From contig JAITLO010000011.1 of the NCBI GenBank assembly GCA_031277855.1, forward strand, positions 47,224 to 111,223: DNA of 64,000 nt, in the 5' to 3' direction. Positions 8,462 to 19,383 of this stretch are shown here, one piece after another; positions within the stretch are counted from its first letter, which is position 1, and each line of letters begins with the position of its first letter. Source of the stretch: Acidovorax sp. (GTDB lineage: Bacteria > Pseudomonadota > Gammaproteobacteria > Burkholderiales > Burkholderiaceae_C). A program made the translations under genes and the position numbers. A model generated the notes under the pieces. It was not told the origin of the DNA. It saw only the letters and a program-made list of their open reading frames with translations, and ran no database searches.

Positions 8462-8950
8462 TTTCAGCTATTCCAATATCAAGCAAAAGGATAGGTGAAA
8501 TATTTTTCATGGCTTGCGATGGTTCGTCAAAATAATAAAAACACCGGCGCTATATAGGTTATCTGGTTTGTGTTTTGTTTTTTTTATTTTTCAAGAAAAA
8601 TTTCTATGAAAAATTGCTGTATGTATAGATTTCAATGGGAGTGTGCGCCCGCCTGTCCATGTTTTTAGACGCAAAAATATAAAAAGGTGATAGCAAAAAA
8701 CTGATGGATTGAAGCCTTGCCGTTCGGAGCGTGGCAGATGCTTGCCAACAGCGAGGTAAGAGCGACCGTTTATCAATGTACCAACGTGTATCTATTGTGA
8801 AAGTATCGCAATTACGATGGATGTGCTGGATGGGCCTCGGTGAAGAAACCTGTCAGCAGCGGTGTTTACCTTTTATCTGGCCTGTTGCAGAAGGCGAAAA
8901 AGCCCCAGGCATGCAGCACCGCTTTTCTCAACCCCATACCACGTGATGCC
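8462..8950. other. AT-rich gene-free stretch between the SMR and MCP genes
   Basis: These 489 bases hold long A and T runs (around 8570-8600 and 8665-8685) and stop codons in all frames. The stretch must contain the divergent promoters of the SMR gene and the chemoreceptor gene. I searched by eye for a sigma-28 promoter (TAAAGTTT, 11 bases, GCCGATAA) before the chemoreceptor gene and found no convincing match. No RNA gene was recognised. Confidence 0.5.
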
Positions 8951-10555
8951 ATGAATCTTTTCAATCAATTAAAAGTGTCCGGCAAGCTCGCAGTGGCGTT
9001 CTGCATCATTGTTTTGATGATGATCTCCCTGGGGGCGTTTTCCATCAGCCGCCTGGACCGCCTCAATGACCAGACGAATTTCATGGTCACGGCGCGAATG
9101 GCAAGCGTGCGGGATGCGGGCCAGATGAGCGAGGCGGCCAACACGCTGCGCTTGCTGGAATTCAAGCTGGCCACTTCACCCCAGCAGGAATGGCCGGAGA
9201 TTCGCAAAAGCATGGCGGAGGCCTTGGACACCTACAACCAGGTAGACAAGCGCTACCCGGAATCCATTGGCGACCCCACGGAGCAGTCCATCTATGACCA
9301 GGTAAAGGCCCGCCAGCCTGCATGGGCGGCCATGCACCAGCGCGTGATTGGTCTGGTGGAGCAAGGTGCAGCGCCGCAGGCGGTGGAGCTGCTCAATGGA
9401 GAAAGCCGCAATCTGTTTATAGCGTTGAAAGAGCCCATTTCCAATCTCGTCAAACACAACGAAGACCGGGCGGCAGCAGAGGCGCAGGACAGCCAGGCTA
9501 CTTACACCAACGGGGTCTGGTTCATCATTGCGGAAGTGGTTGCCGCAGCAGGAGCAGCCATTTTTTTGGCTTGGTTTCTTTCACGCCAAATCGTGGAGCC
9601 GCTCAACCACGCGGTGAAGCTCTCCCACGCCATAGCGGCGGGCGATCTCACCCAAAGACTGGACGCCAGAGGGCGCGATGAGGTCAGCGACTTGCTGCGT
9701 GCCTTGGCAGCCATGCGTGACAACCTGGTGCGCACGCTGTCCGGCATGCGCGACAGCAGCGAATCCGTGGCCACGGCCAGTGCGCAGATCGCGTCGGGCA
9801 ATGCCGACCTCTCCAGTCGCACCGAAGAAACCGCCAGCAGCCTGCAAGAGACCGCGGCCTCCATGGGACAGATCACCGGGGCCGTCAAAAACTCGGCCGA
9901 CGCCGCGAGGCAGGCCAACAAACTGGCGCTGGAAGCCTCCGATATTGCGGTGCGCGGCGGTGAGGTGGTGAGCCAGGTGGTGGGCACCATGCGTGCCATC
10001 GATGCCAGCTCGCAAAAGATCTCCGACATCATCGGCACCATAGACAGCATTGCATTTCAGACCAATATCCTGGCGCTGAATGCCGCCGTGGAAGCCGCCA
10101 GAGCGGGCGACCAGGGTCGGGGGTTTGCGGTGGTTGCCACGGAAGTGCGCAACCTGGCCCAGCGCAGCGCAGTGGCGGCCAAGGAGATCAAAAACCTGAT
10201 CAGCACATCGGCCGAAACCGTAGGGGCCGGAACGGTGCTGGTGAACCAGGCCGGCGAGACCATGGAACAAATCGTCGAGAGCGTCAAAAAAGTGGCCGGC
10301 ATCATCAGCGAAATCAGCGAAGGCGCGGTGGACCAAACCCAGGGCATTGAGCAAATCAACACCGCCGTCTCCCAGCTCGACCGCATGACCCAGGCCAACT
10401 CCGCCGTGGTCGAGGAATCGGCCGCCGCCGCCGCCAGCCTCAAAGAGCAGGCCTACCAGCTCTCGGTACTGGTCGACCACTTCCAGCTGACCGACACCGT
10501 GCGCTCCTCAAGACCGGCCCAGCCATCCATGGTGCACGCCGCGCTTCTTGCATAA
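8951..10555 (+). CDS. Methyl-accepting chemotaxis protein, four-helix-bundle sensor type
   Basis: The 534-residue chemoreceptor starts [14 protein letters not shown] first membrane helix lies at about residues 15-33, a periplasmic four-helix-bundle domain spans about 34-190, and a second helix ([20 protein letters not shown]) lies near 191-210. A HAMP domain and a cytoplasmic coiled coil follow. The kinase-control hairpin has [19 protein letters not shown] from about residue 364 and then [15 protein letters not shown]. The ATG at 8951 places the first helix correctly; an upstream in-frame start would add 37 unrelated residues. The C-terminus lacks the NWETF-type CheR/CheB docking pentapeptide. 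The ligand cannot be inferred. Confidence 0.92.
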   Translation: MNLFNQLKVSGKLAVAFCIIVLMMISLGAFSISRLDRLNDQTNFMVTARMASVRDAGQMSEAANTLRLLEFKLATSPQQEWPEIRKSMAEALDTYNQVDKRYPESIGDPTEQSIYDQVKARQPAWAAMHQRVIGLVEQGAAPQAVELLNGESRNLFIALKEPISNLVKHNEDRAAAEAQDSQATYTNGVWFIIAEVVAAAGAAIFLAWFLSRQIVEPLNHAVKLSHAIAAGDLTQRLDARGRDEVSDLLRALAAMRDNLVRTLSGMRDSSESVATASAQIASGNADLSSRTEETASSLQETAASMGQITGAVKNSADAARQANKLALEASDIAVRGGEVVSQVVGTMRAIDASSQKISDIIGTIDSIAFQTNILALNAAVEAARAGDQGRGFAVVATEVRNLAQRSAVAAKEIKNLISTSAETVGAGTVLVNQAGETMEQIVESVKKVAGIISEISEGAVDQTQGIEQINTAVSQLDRMTQANSAVVEESAAAAASLKEQAYQLSVLVDHFQLTDTVRSSRPAQPSMVHAALLA

Positions 10556-10746
10556 AGCGGCTCTGCCCCGCACCGACCGGTGTGGGGGCTTCACCTAGAC
10601 CCCATCCGCCAGAGACACCGCGCAAGGGCCGCCCCGTCGCGCCGGTGTCGTCCCTTTTCAGAAATAGCTTGCCCAGGGGGATCCCGGGCATGCCCTCAAG
10701 GTTGATGTGCCCCCCCGCCGCGTAAAACTGGCGCCGGCCCAGGTCA

Positions 10747-10824
10747 GAGACAGCGAGCAAGGGCCGCCCCGCAGCGAGGCTGTCGTCCCCCTGGGGGGAA
10801 GGCGCCGAAGGCGACTCAGGGGGG
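10747..10824 (-). repeat. Family A intergenic repeat, copy 1 (plus a related fragment at about 10611-10660)
   Basis: The copy contains CAGCGAGCAAGGGCCGCCCC, GCGAGGCTGTCGTCCCCC and, next to the asparaginase stop, GCGACTCAGGGGGGCG. Read on the minus strand it begins CCCCCCTGAGTCGCC a few bases after the TGA. Several self-complementary segments (GTCGCCTTCGGCGCC; GACAGC with GCTGTC) would fold as RNA hairpins. Confidence 0.8.
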
Positions 10825-10827
10825 CGA

Positions 10828-12111
<1,284 letters not shown>

Positions 12112-12197
12112 TCAAACGAAATACATGCCAGCTTCAACCCCACCAGGCATGGCGCGCTGCGAAAACCAGAGTGCTGGAGGAGATCGTCGATACGTTC

Positions 12198-14417
12198 TTA
12201 CAGACTTTGCGGATCCACATCCACCAGCCAGCGCACCAGGCCTTTGTGCGCGGGCTGGCTGCGCAGCCAGTGCAGCCAGGGCTGCCAGGCGTGCAAAAAA
12301 CGCAGCAGGGCGCGGCGGTCGGTCGCCTCGATCAGCATCTGGGCGCGCTCCACATCGGCCACACGCTGCATGGCCATGGGAATGGGGGGAAAGAGAAACA
12401 CGGCATCGAGGTGTGGCAGCTGGCCTTGCTGCGCGGCCTCGCTGGCGGCGCGCAAAAACGCCTGGGCGGTTTCCTGGGTCTTGGCATCGGCCCGCACCAG
12501 GGCCTGGAAGGCAAAGGGCGGCATTCCGGCATCCTGGCGCTCGCGCAACTGCTGGCCGGCAAAGCGCGGGTAGTCGTGGGATCGCAGGGCCTGGAACACG
12601 GCGTGCTCAGGCTCATGGGTCTGCACCCACATTTCCGGCCGGCTGCCCTGGGCTGCCACATAGCTGCCGTCGCGCCCGGCGCGGCCTGCCGCCTGCATCA
12701 GCAGGCAGAAAAGGCGCTCGGGCGCACGGAAATCGCTGGAAAAAAGGGCACCGTCGGGTTGCACCGCAGCCACCAGGGTGATGCGGCGAAAGTCATGGCC
12801 CTTGGCCACCATTTGCGTGCCCACCAGCACATCGATCTCGCCGCTGTGCACCTGCTCCAGCTGCTGCTCCAGCGCTCCCTTGAGGCGGGTGGTGTCAGCA
12901 TCGATACGGCCCACGCGTGCGGGCTCGCCGTCGGGGCGCTGCACATTGCGCAGCAGGCGCGCCAGCTCCTCTTCCAACTGCTCCGTGCCCTTGCCCAGGG
13001 GCAGGATGTCGGGGTTGCCGCATTCCGGGCAGGCATGGGGCACACGCTGGGTAAAGCCGCAGTGGTGGCAGCGCAGCGTGCGGTCGCCCTTGTGGAAGAC
13101 CTGGTGGGCGCTGCAATGCGGGCAGTCGCTTTTCCAGTTGCAGTCGGCGCAAAACAGCACGGGGGCGAAACCGCGGCGGTTGAGCAGTACCAGGGCCTGC
13201 TCGCCGCGCTGCACGCGCTCGGTGATGGCGGCCAGCAGCGGGGGCGAGAACACCGTGCGTTTGGGCTGCTGGCGCATGTCTACCAGGCGCACACGGGGCA
13301 GTTCGGCCGCGCCTATGCGGCTGGGCATGTGCAGCCGCAGATAGCGGCCGGGGCCACCGCTGCTTTCGGGCTCGCTGGCATGCCAGCTCTCTAGCGAGGG
13401 CGTGGCGCTGCCCAGAATCACCTGGGCGCCCTCGGCGCGGCCGCGCCACAGGGCCAGGTCGCGGGCGGAGTAGCGGGCGCCTTCTTGCTGCTTGTAGCTG
13501 GGGTCGTGCTCCTCGTCGACCACGATGACCTTGAGCCCCGGCAGGCTGGCAAACACTGCCATGCGCGTGCCCAGCAGCACCCGGGCCTGGCCGCTGTGGC
13601 CGGCCAGCCAGTTTTTGAGGCGCTGCGGGTTGGTCATGCCACTGTGCATGCTGACCACGGCCTGGGGACCGAACAGTGGCGCAAAGCGGGCCGTGAAGCG
13701 TGAAAGCAACTGGGGCGTGAGGTTGATCTCCGGCACCATCACCAGGGCCTGGGCTTGCGGGTCAGCCTCCAGCGCCTGCTGCACGCGCTGCAGATAGACC
13801 TCGGTCTTGCCGCTGCCCGTGGCGCCATACAGCAAAAAAGGGCCGGGGTGCTGGTCCATTTGCACGCAAACGCTTTGCTGCTCTGCACTGAGTGCTATGC
13901 ATTCCGTTGTGACCGCCCCGGAGGCCTCGGCATGCGCTGTGGGCGTGGCCTGCTCGGCGGCCAGGGCCGCCTGGGCTTTTTTGCTCAGCTTCTTGGGCTT
14001 GGGCGGCGCCAGGCGTTTGGCCAGTTGCTCGGCCGTCATGTCCTTCAGGGCGGGGGGCAGGGCCGTGAGCGCAATCTCGCCCAGGCTGCGCTGGTAGTAC
14101 TGGGCAGCAAAGCCCACCAGGCGGCGCCAGCTGGCGGACAGCGGTGGCAGGCCCTGGAGCACGCTGCGCACCGGCTTGAGTTGTTCCGGGGCCAGTGCCT
14201 CGGCCTGCTCAGCTTGCTCCCAGACCACACCCAGCAGTTCACGTGTGCCCAGGGGTACACGCACCAGAGTGCCTGGGAGCAAAGGTGTTGCGCAGGTGTA
14301 ACTCAGCAATCCCCCGACCCCGCTGTGCACGGGCGTGTGCACCGCCACTTGTACCAGGCAAGGCGTGGAGCCTTCAGGAGGCGGGGAAAACAGCGGGGAA
14401 TCAGGTGAAAGCGGCAT
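12198..14417 (-). CDS. priA: Primosomal protein N' (PriA), replication restart helicase
   Basis: The 739-residue protein binds stalled forks and reloads the replicative helicase. An N-terminal 3'-DNA-binding region is followed by Walker A GATGSGKTEVYL (about residues 197-208), the Walker B box VVDEEHDPSYKQQEG and an RRGFAPVLFC block. A zinc-binding domain with eight cysteines follows (CADCNWKSDCPHC, CHHCGFTQRVPHACPECG), and then the C-terminal helicase lobe with QAAGRAGRDG. The length matches the family. The start at 14417 opens directly onto a gene-free region rich in DnaA-box matches, and hemE lies upstream in the same orientation. Confidence 0.96.
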   Translation of the reverse strand: MPLSPDSPLFSPPPEGSTPCLVQVAVHTPVHSGVGGLLSYTCATPLLPGTLVRVPLGTRELLGVVWEQAEQAEALAPEQLKPVRSVLQGLPPLSASWRRLVGFAAQYYQRSLGEIALTALPPALKDMTAEQLAKRLAPPKPKKLSKKAQAALAAEQATPTAHAEASGAVTTECIALSAEQQSVCVQMDQHPGPFLLYGATGSGKTEVYLQRVQQALEADPQAQALVMVPEINLTPQLLSRFTARFAPLFGPQAVVSMHSGMTNPQRLKNWLAGHSGQARVLLGTRMAVFASLPGLKVIVVDEEHDPSYKQQEGARYSARDLALWRGRAEGAQVILGSATPSLESWHASEPESSGGPGRYLRLHMPSRIGAAELPRVRLVDMRQQPKRTVFSPPLLAAITERVQRGEQALVLLNRRGFAPVLFCADCNWKSDCPHCSAHQVFHKGDRTLRCHHCGFTQRVPHACPECGNPDILPLGKGTEQLEEELARLLRNVQRPDGEPARVGRIDADTTRLKGALEQQLEQVHSGEIDVLVGTQMVAKGHDFRRITLVAAVQPDGALFSSDFRAPERLFCLLMQAAGRAGRDGSYVAAQGSRPEMWVQTHEPEHAVFQALRSHDYPRFAGQQLRERQDAGMPPFAFQALVRADAKTQETAQAFLRAASEAAQQGQLPHLDAVFLFPPIPMAMQRVADVERAQMLIEATDRRALLRFLHAWQPWLHWLRSQPAHKGLVRWLVDVDPQSL

Positions 14418-14881
14418 GTGGCAAGGCTTTCCACAGGGGTGGCATGCCAGACGAGGTGTTTCTGTGGATAACTTTGTGGGAATTATCCGGCCTATGGCTT
14501 GTAGCCCACGCGGTCAACTGGTGCTTGTTGCCTCTTTGACGAACGGCGTTGCAGGTGTTTATTTAATTGAATCAACAACTTAAGACGTGTTTTCGTGATT
14601 TGTTGCTAATCAAAAAAAGAGCACTACAGGCCATGGCTGCAAGCAGGTTTCTGTGCATAAGTTGGATGTGCACATCCGTCAAGGGCTTGTCAGTGGAGGC
14701 AAAAAACGACACAAAAACCAAGAACCAGCGGGATTCGGCCGATATTGGCAGCCGATGCGAGTGGGTACTTGCGAGAAGGCGGCTGTTATCCAAAATTTTG
14801 ACATCTTGAAACAATTTGGAACAGCGCCGCCTTGTCATTCAGGCATGGGCACGACAACTGCGCCCATGCCGACGCGCGGGG
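14418..14881. promoter_or_regulatory. priA-hemE intergenic region with DnaA-box matches
   Basis: This gene-free stretch of 464 bases is noticeably more AT-rich than its flanks. It contains two full matches to the DnaA box TTATNCACA, read on the minus strand at 14463-14471 (TGTGGATAA) and 14652-14660 (TGTGCATAA). There are also two 8-of-9 matches, at 14427-14435 (CTTTCCACA) and 14786-14794 (TTATCCAAA). The first two lie within 60 bases of the priA start. It may be a DnaA-responsive promoter for priA. I see no AT-rich 13-mer array that would make a clear replication origin. Confidence 0.5.
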
Positions 14882-15994
14882 TCAGGCCGCGCGCAGGGCG
14901 CGCGAATGCTGGTGCACGGTTTCCACCAGGGCCGCCACATGCTCGGGCGGTGTGAACTGGCTGATGCCATGGCCCAGATTGAAGATGTGGGTGGGGCCGG
15001 TGGTGTTGCGGTCGGTATGGGGCTTGCCAAAGCTGTCCAGCACGGCGCGGGCCTGGGCGGCCACTTGCTCGGGCGGAGCAAACAGCACATTGGGGTCGAT
15101 ATTGCCCTGCAGCGCCTTGCCGGGGCCGCCGACTTCACCGCCCACAATGGCGCGGGCCTTGGCCAGATTGGCCGTCCAGTCCAGGCCCAGGACTTCGCAG
15201 TCCAGGCTGTTCATTTCATCCAGCCAGATGCCTCCGCCCTTGGTGAAGACCAGGCGCGGCACGTCCTGGCCGTCCACACCAGTGCGCTTGAGCTGGGCCA
15301 GCACGCGCTTGGTGTAGGCCAGGCTGAACTGCTGGAACATGCCGTCGGCCAGCACGCCGCCCCAGCTGTCAAAAATCATCACGGCCTGGGCGCCGGCATC
15401 GATCTGGGCATTCAGGTAAACGGCCACGCTGTCGGCATTCACCTCCAGGATGCGGTGCATCAGGTCGGGGCGCGAGTACATCAGGCTCTTGACCAGGCGG
15501 TAGTCGTCGCTGCCGCCGCCTTCGACCATGTAGCAGGCCAGCGTCCAGGGGCTGCCCGAGAAGCCAATCAGCGGCACGCGGCCGTTCAAAGCCTTGCGGA
15601 TGCTGGTGACGGCGTCAAACACATAGCGCAGCTTGTCCATATCGGGCACTTGCAGCTGGGCCACGGCGGCCTCGTCGCGCACCACCTTGGCGAACTTGGG
15701 GCCCTCGCCCTGGGCAAAGGACAGACCCAGGCCCATGGCGTCGGGCACGGTGAGGATGTCGCTGAACAAAATGGCAGCATCCAGCGGGAAACGCTCCAGC
15801 GGTTGCAGTGTGACCTCGGTGGCGTAGTCCACATTGGTGGCCAGGCCCATAAAGCTGCCGGCCTGGGCGCGGGTGGCGCGGTACTCGGGCAGATAACGAC
15901 CTGCCTGGCGCATCAGCCACAGCGGGGTGTAGTCGGTGGCCTGGCGGCGGCAGGCGCGCAAAAAGGTGTCGTTCTGAAGGGGGGCAAAAGACAT
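14882..15994 (-). CDS. hemE: Uroporphyrinogen decarboxylase
   Basis: The 370-residue cytoplasmic enzyme decarboxylates the four acetate side chains of uroporphyrinogen III to give coproporphyrinogen III in haem synthesis. The first family signature is [16 protein letters not shown] near residues 24-39; the second, [19 protein letters not shown], lies near residue 145. ATG 15992-15994 gives the normal family N-terminus ([17 protein letters not shown]). An in-frame start 162 bases upstream would add a proline-rich non-homologous tail. The hemE-priA neighbourhood is common in Burkholderiales. Confidence 0.96.
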   Translation of the reverse strand: MSFAPLQNDTFLRACRRQATDYTPLWLMRQAGRYLPEYRATRAQAGSFMGLATNVDYATEVTLQPLERFPLDAAILFSDILTVPDAMGLGLSFAQGEGPKFAKVVRDEAAVAQLQVPDMDKLRYVFDAVTSIRKALNGRVPLIGFSGSPWTLACYMVEGGGSDDYRLVKSLMYSRPDLMHRILEVNADSVAVYLNAQIDAGAQAVMIFDSWGGVLADGMFQQFSLAYTKRVLAQLKRTGVDGQDVPRLVFTKGGGIWLDEMNSLDCEVLGLDWTANLAKARAIVGGEVGGPGKALQGNIDPNVLFAPPEQVAAQARAVLDSFGKPHTDRNTTGPTHIFNLGHGISQFTPPEHVAALVETVHQHSRALRAA

Positions 15995-16250
15995 GGAAAG
16001 GCTCACACGAAATGACCCGGCGGTGGACGTCAGCGCATGCTGCGGCTGAGGGGCAGGACGCTGCCTTGTCCGGCGGGGGGATGGGGGAGCGGGGAGTGTA
16101 GCGGATGGCCCCATGGCAGGCCGCCATGTCGCAGTGCTGCGACGGGGTTCCTGCACCGGCTGCTGATGCAGCGCAAACCATGGGTTTAGGCCTCAAGTTG
16201 TTACAAGGCGTTTACTATGCCGGACCTCCGCTGACTTCCCACTCCCTACC

Positions 16251-17480
16251 GTGTCCCTGCCCGAGACCCTGCACCTTCCCGCCTTCCAGAGCCTGACGCT
16301 GGCAATTTTGCTGTTCTTTGTCGGTCAGAAAGTGGCTGCTGCCTGGGAGCCACTGCGCCGCTACAACATCCCCGAGCCCGTGGTCGGCGGCTTTCTGTGT
16401 GCCACCGTGGTGGGCCTGGCCTATGCCGTGCTGGGCCTGCGCATCGAGTTCGACCTGCAGGTGCGCGACACGCTGCTGCTGTACTTTTTTGCCGGCATCG
16501 GCCTGAAGTCGGATCTGAAAACGCTGAAGGAGGGTGGCAAGCCCCTGCTCATTTTGCTGGTGCTGGCCTCGGGCTTTATCGTGCTGCAAAACCTGCTGGG
16601 CATGGGCGTGGCCGAGCTGTTCGGCCTGGACCGGCGTGCCGGGTTGATGACGGGCTCGATTTCGCTCACCGGCGGTGTGGCCACCACCCTGTCCTGGGGG
16701 CCGCATTTTGTGGACCAGCTGGGCATTGCCAATGCCATGGAGCTGGGCATGGCCAGCAATATGGTGGGCTTGATTGCGGCCTGCACCATTGGCGGCCCCA
16801 TTGCCGGCTGGCTGATGCGCCGCCATGCCATCCAGGGCAGTGGCACCACGGCGCTGGATGTGGGCGTGTCCCTGCAGCAAGCCACGGTCAAGCTGGACTA
16901 CTACGGCGTGCTGCGGGCCCTGCTGTGGCTGAACATGGCCTTGATGATTGGCGGCGTGCTGACCCCGCTGTTCCAGCAGGCCGGGCTGCAACTGCCCATG
17001 TTTGTGGGCTGTTTGATTGGCGGTATCTTGCTGCGCAACACGGCCGGCCGGTGGATGCTGGGCCGCCACCAACGGCGTCTGGGCCAATTCCATTGGCACA
17101 GCATGCGCGAAGGCCTGGCCATGATTTCGGACATCTGCCTAGGCCTGTTCCTGACCATGGCGCTGATGGGCCTGCAGCTGTGGGTGCTGGAGGGCGTTTT
17201 GGGCTTTGTGCTGACGGTGCTGGTGCTACAGGTGCTGCTGGCCGCGGCCTTTACCGGGCTGATCGTGTTCCGCGCCATGGGCAGCGATTACGAGGCCGCC
17301 GTGGTCTGCGCCGGCTTTGGCGGCATCACCCTGGGCTCCACCGCCACCGCCGTGGCCAATATGACGGCCGTGGCCCGCAGCCACGGCGCGGCGCACCGGG
17401 CCTTTATCGTGGTGCCCCTGGTCTGCGGTTTCTTTGTCGACATTGTCAACGCCTTGGTGATCCAGTTCATGGCGCGCTAG
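16251..17480 (+). CDS. gltS: Sodium/glutamate symporter GltS
   Basis: The 409-residue inner-membrane protein has about ten to twelve helices and two inverted halves. LLYFFAGIGLKSDLKTLKEGG near residues 75-95 and GSISLTGGVATTLSWGPHF near residues 135-153 match the conserved GltS re-entrant regions. The second half carries CAGFGGITLGSTATAVANM near residue 355, with the equivalent glycine-rich loop. It imports glutamate with sodium. The start is GTG at 16251 and no clear ribosome-binding site precedes it, so the exact start is less sure than the identity. Confidence 0.9.
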   Translation: MSLPETLHLPAFQSLTLAILLFFVGQKVAAAWEPLRRYNIPEPVVGGFLCATVVGLAYAVLGLRIEFDLQVRDTLLLYFFAGIGLKSDLKTLKEGGKPLLILLVLASGFIVLQNLLGMGVAELFGLDRRAGLMTGSISLTGGVATTLSWGPHFVDQLGIANAMELGMASNMVGLIAACTIGGPIAGWLMRRHAIQGSGTTALDVGVSLQQATVKLDYYGVLRALLWLNMALMIGGVLTPLFQQAGLQLPMFVGCLIGGILLRNTAGRWMLGRHQRRLGQFHWHSMREGLAMISDICLGLFLTMALMGLQLWVLEGVLGFVLTVLVLQVLLAAAFTGLIVFRAMGSDYEAAVVCAGFGGITLGSTATAVANMTAVARSHGAAHRAFIVVPLVCGFFVDIVNALVIQFMAR

Positions 17481-17672
17481 AGCGCCAGGCCACGGGAAGG
17501 TGGGTGACATGCAACTGTCATGTATCCGCCATGGCGATGTCATATGCGCCGCGCACACTGCATGCCGTGAGACGAAGTGAGCCAACAGGGACGGCGATGG
17601 GAACAACCACCGCCGTACAAGACCCGGCTTCGGACTCACGCGAATTTCAACGCGCAGGTGCTCGGAGGCAGT

Positions 17673-18509
17673 ATGGACATCCTCACTATCCCGGCAGCTG
17701 GCGCGGCGGGCTCTGCAAGCCGCTTGTGCCAGCCTCTTCCCACCGGCCGCCCGGCGGCCCCTGAATTGGCCGTAGGCTGGGCCAGACACCTGGACGAGGT
17801 GCGCGCAGCGCAGCGGCTGCGTTACCAGGTGTTTGCGGAGGAAATGGGCGCCAAGCTGCCCCAGGACCAGCCCCACAGCCTGGCCGGCCACGATGCCGAC
17901 CATTTCGACGATTTTTGCGAACACCTGCTGGTGCGTGACCAGGCCACCCAGAAAGTGGTGGGCACCTACCGCCTGCTGACCCCCAGCCAGGCCCGCCGTG
18001 CCGGCGGCCTGTACTCGGAAGGCGAGTTCGACTGCAGCGCGCTGGCACCGCTGCGTGAAGACATGGTGGAGCTGGGCCGCAGCTGCGTGCACCGCGACTA
18101 CCGCAGCGGCGCCGCCATCCTGGCGCTGTGGGGCGCACTGGCCGACTTTATGCAGCGCAACCGCCTGCAATCCATGGTGGGCTGCGCCAGCCTGCCCCTG
18201 CACCACCCCGGTTTGACCTATGGCGAAGGTGCGGCCCGCATCTGGGCACAACTGCCCGAGAAAAGCCATTGCGACCCGCAGTGGCGTGTGCGCCCGCTGC
18301 TGGCCCTGCCGCTGCGCGAGCAGGAGCTGGCGGCCCAGCCTGACGGCCCCGCAGTGGAGCTGCCGCCGCTGGTACATGGCTATCTGCGCATGGGCGCCAA
18401 GGTGTTGGGCGCACCGGCCTGGGACCCGGATTTTCAGACGGCAGACCTGCCCATCATGTTGCAAATCGCTGATTTGCCAGCGCGCTATCGACGCATGCTA
18501 GGGTGCTGA
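17673..18509 (+). CDS. olsB: L-ornithine N-acyltransferase OlsB (GNAT-like), ornithine lipid synthesis
   Basis: The 278-residue protein has the OlsB landmarks: RAAQRLRYQVFAEEMGAKL near residues 45-63, DADHFDDFCEHLLVRD, VVGTYRLLTPSQA and ELGRSCVHRDYRSGAAILAL near residue 130. OlsB attaches a 3-hydroxyacyl group from acyl-ACP to ornithine, giving lyso-ornithine lipid; OlsA then adds the second chain. No olsA is adjacent. ATG 17673 has CGGAGG five bases upstream, which decides the start over an earlier in-frame ATG. The gene ends against family A repeat copy 2. Confidence 0.85.
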   Translation: MDILTIPAAGAAGSASRLCQPLPTGRPAAPELAVGWARHLDEVRAAQRLRYQVFAEEMGAKLPQDQPHSLAGHDADHFDDFCEHLLVRDQATQKVVGTYRLLTPSQARRAGGLYSEGEFDCSALAPLREDMVELGRSCVHRDYRSGAAILALWGALADFMQRNRLQSMVGCASLPLHHPGLTYGEGAARIWAQLPEKSHCDPQWRVRPLLALPLREQELAAQPDGPAVELPPLVHGYLRMGAKVLGAPAWDPDFQTADLPIMLQIADLPARYRRMLGC

Positions 18510-18619
18510 GGAGCACCCCCCTGAGTCGCCTTCGGCGCCTTCCCCCCGCTCTTCGCTCGCTGCGCTCGCGGGCAGGGGGACGCTGCCAGCGCGGCGGGGC
18601 GGCCCTTGCGCGGCAGCCC
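18510..18619 (+). repeat. Family A intergenic repeat, copy 2
   Basis: It begins right after the olsB stop with GAGCACCCCCCTGAGTCGCC, then has CTTCCCCCCGCT, the GCTGCGCTCGCGGGCAGGGG block, and a variant of the GCAGCG/GGCGGCCCTTGC end. It has the same polarity relative to the upstream gene as all other copies. Confidence 0.8.
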
Positions 18620-18678
18620 TGACCTAGGCCAGCGCCAGTTTTTTCCATCTGAGACACATGCATGTCTCCCCGGTCTTA

Positions 18679-18717
18679 CTCCCTCGCCTGCTTGCGGGAG
18701 AGGGTGGGGGTGAGGGC
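18679..18717. repeat. Family D short palindromic repeat, copy 1
   Basis: The unit TCCCTCGCCTGCTTGCGGGA is followed by GAGGGTGGGGGTGAGGG. The same unit, in one or other orientation, occurs near 25962, 32375 and 34841. It can form a hairpin from the CTCCC/GGGAG arms and lies at the 3' end of the convergent CoA-binding protein gene. Confidence 0.7.
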
Positions 18718-18719
18718 GC

Positions 18720-19175
18720 TCAGGCCGTGACCAACCGCCTATGTTCGATCTTGATGCAGGCGTCTTGCACCACCAGAACTCCGGCCGCTGAGGCCAGGGC
18801 GGCGGCCTCTGTATGCACCACCCCCTGCTGCAACCACAGGCAGCGCGCGCCCACGGCGATGGCTTCCTGGGCGATGGGGGGAATGGCTTCGCTTTTGCGA
18901 AAGCAGTCCACGATGTCGACCGTAAGCCCTTGGGCAGTCAGGCTGGCAGCGGCCTCGGTCACGCTGGCGTAAACGCGCTCGCCCAGGATCTGTCCGCCCT
19001 CGGCGGCCACCACGGGGTTGACCGGAATCACGCGCAGCCCATGGTGCTGCAGATATTCGGCCACCTCGTGGCTGGGACGGTCTGCCTGCGGCGACAGACC
19101 GACGACGATGACGTTGCAGGGTGGCTGCAGCAGAGGGCGCAGTACGGAATCCGGGGGCAGGGCAAGGCTGTGCAT
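18720..19175 (-). CDS. CoA-binding domain protein (YccU-like)
   Basis: The 151-residue single-domain protein has a Rossmann-type CoA-binding fold: CNVIVVGLSPQADRPSHEVAEYL near residues 20-42, then RVIPVNP, GERVYASVTEAA, and VDIVDCFRKSEAIPPIAQEAI near residues 88-108. WLQQGVVHTEAAALASAAG follows. It matches the small stand-alone CoA_binding family related to the succinyl-CoA synthetase alpha N-terminus. The cellular role is unknown. The stop codon abuts a family D repeat. Confidence 0.85.
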   Translation of the reverse strand: MHSLALPPDSVLRPLLQPPCNVIVVGLSPQADRPSHEVAEYLQHHGLRVIPVNPVVAAEGGQILGERVYASVTEAAASLTAQGLTVDIVDCFRKSEAIPPIAQEAIAVGARCLWLQQGVVHTEAAALASAAGVLVVQDACIKIEHRRLVTA

Positions 19176-19383
19176 GCCCCAGTGTGACCGGATCGGCGCA
19201 TCCGCGCTGTCACCAAGGGCGCGGGTCCGTAGGGGTATGCAGAAAAAACAGGAGCTGCTGCTGCCGATGGGGCTTGGTTTTTAGATTGATATCTATCTGA
19301 AAACAAGGCACTGAAAGCATAGAGTGCTCTCTTTCTTAAAAAACATGTTCTGGGTACGCATGGGGCGGAATATTTAATTTAAT

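Noticed and set aside
8840..8950. Upstream start of the chemoreceptor adding 37 residues
   Set aside because: It displaces the first membrane helix from the N-terminus and lacks a ribosome-binding site; ATG 8951 fits the family.
14427..14794. Chromosomal replication origin at the priA-hemE gap
   Set aside because: Only four box matches, no repeated AT-rich 13-mers, and dnaA is absent; a regulatory cluster is more likely. Kept as a finding, not called an origin.
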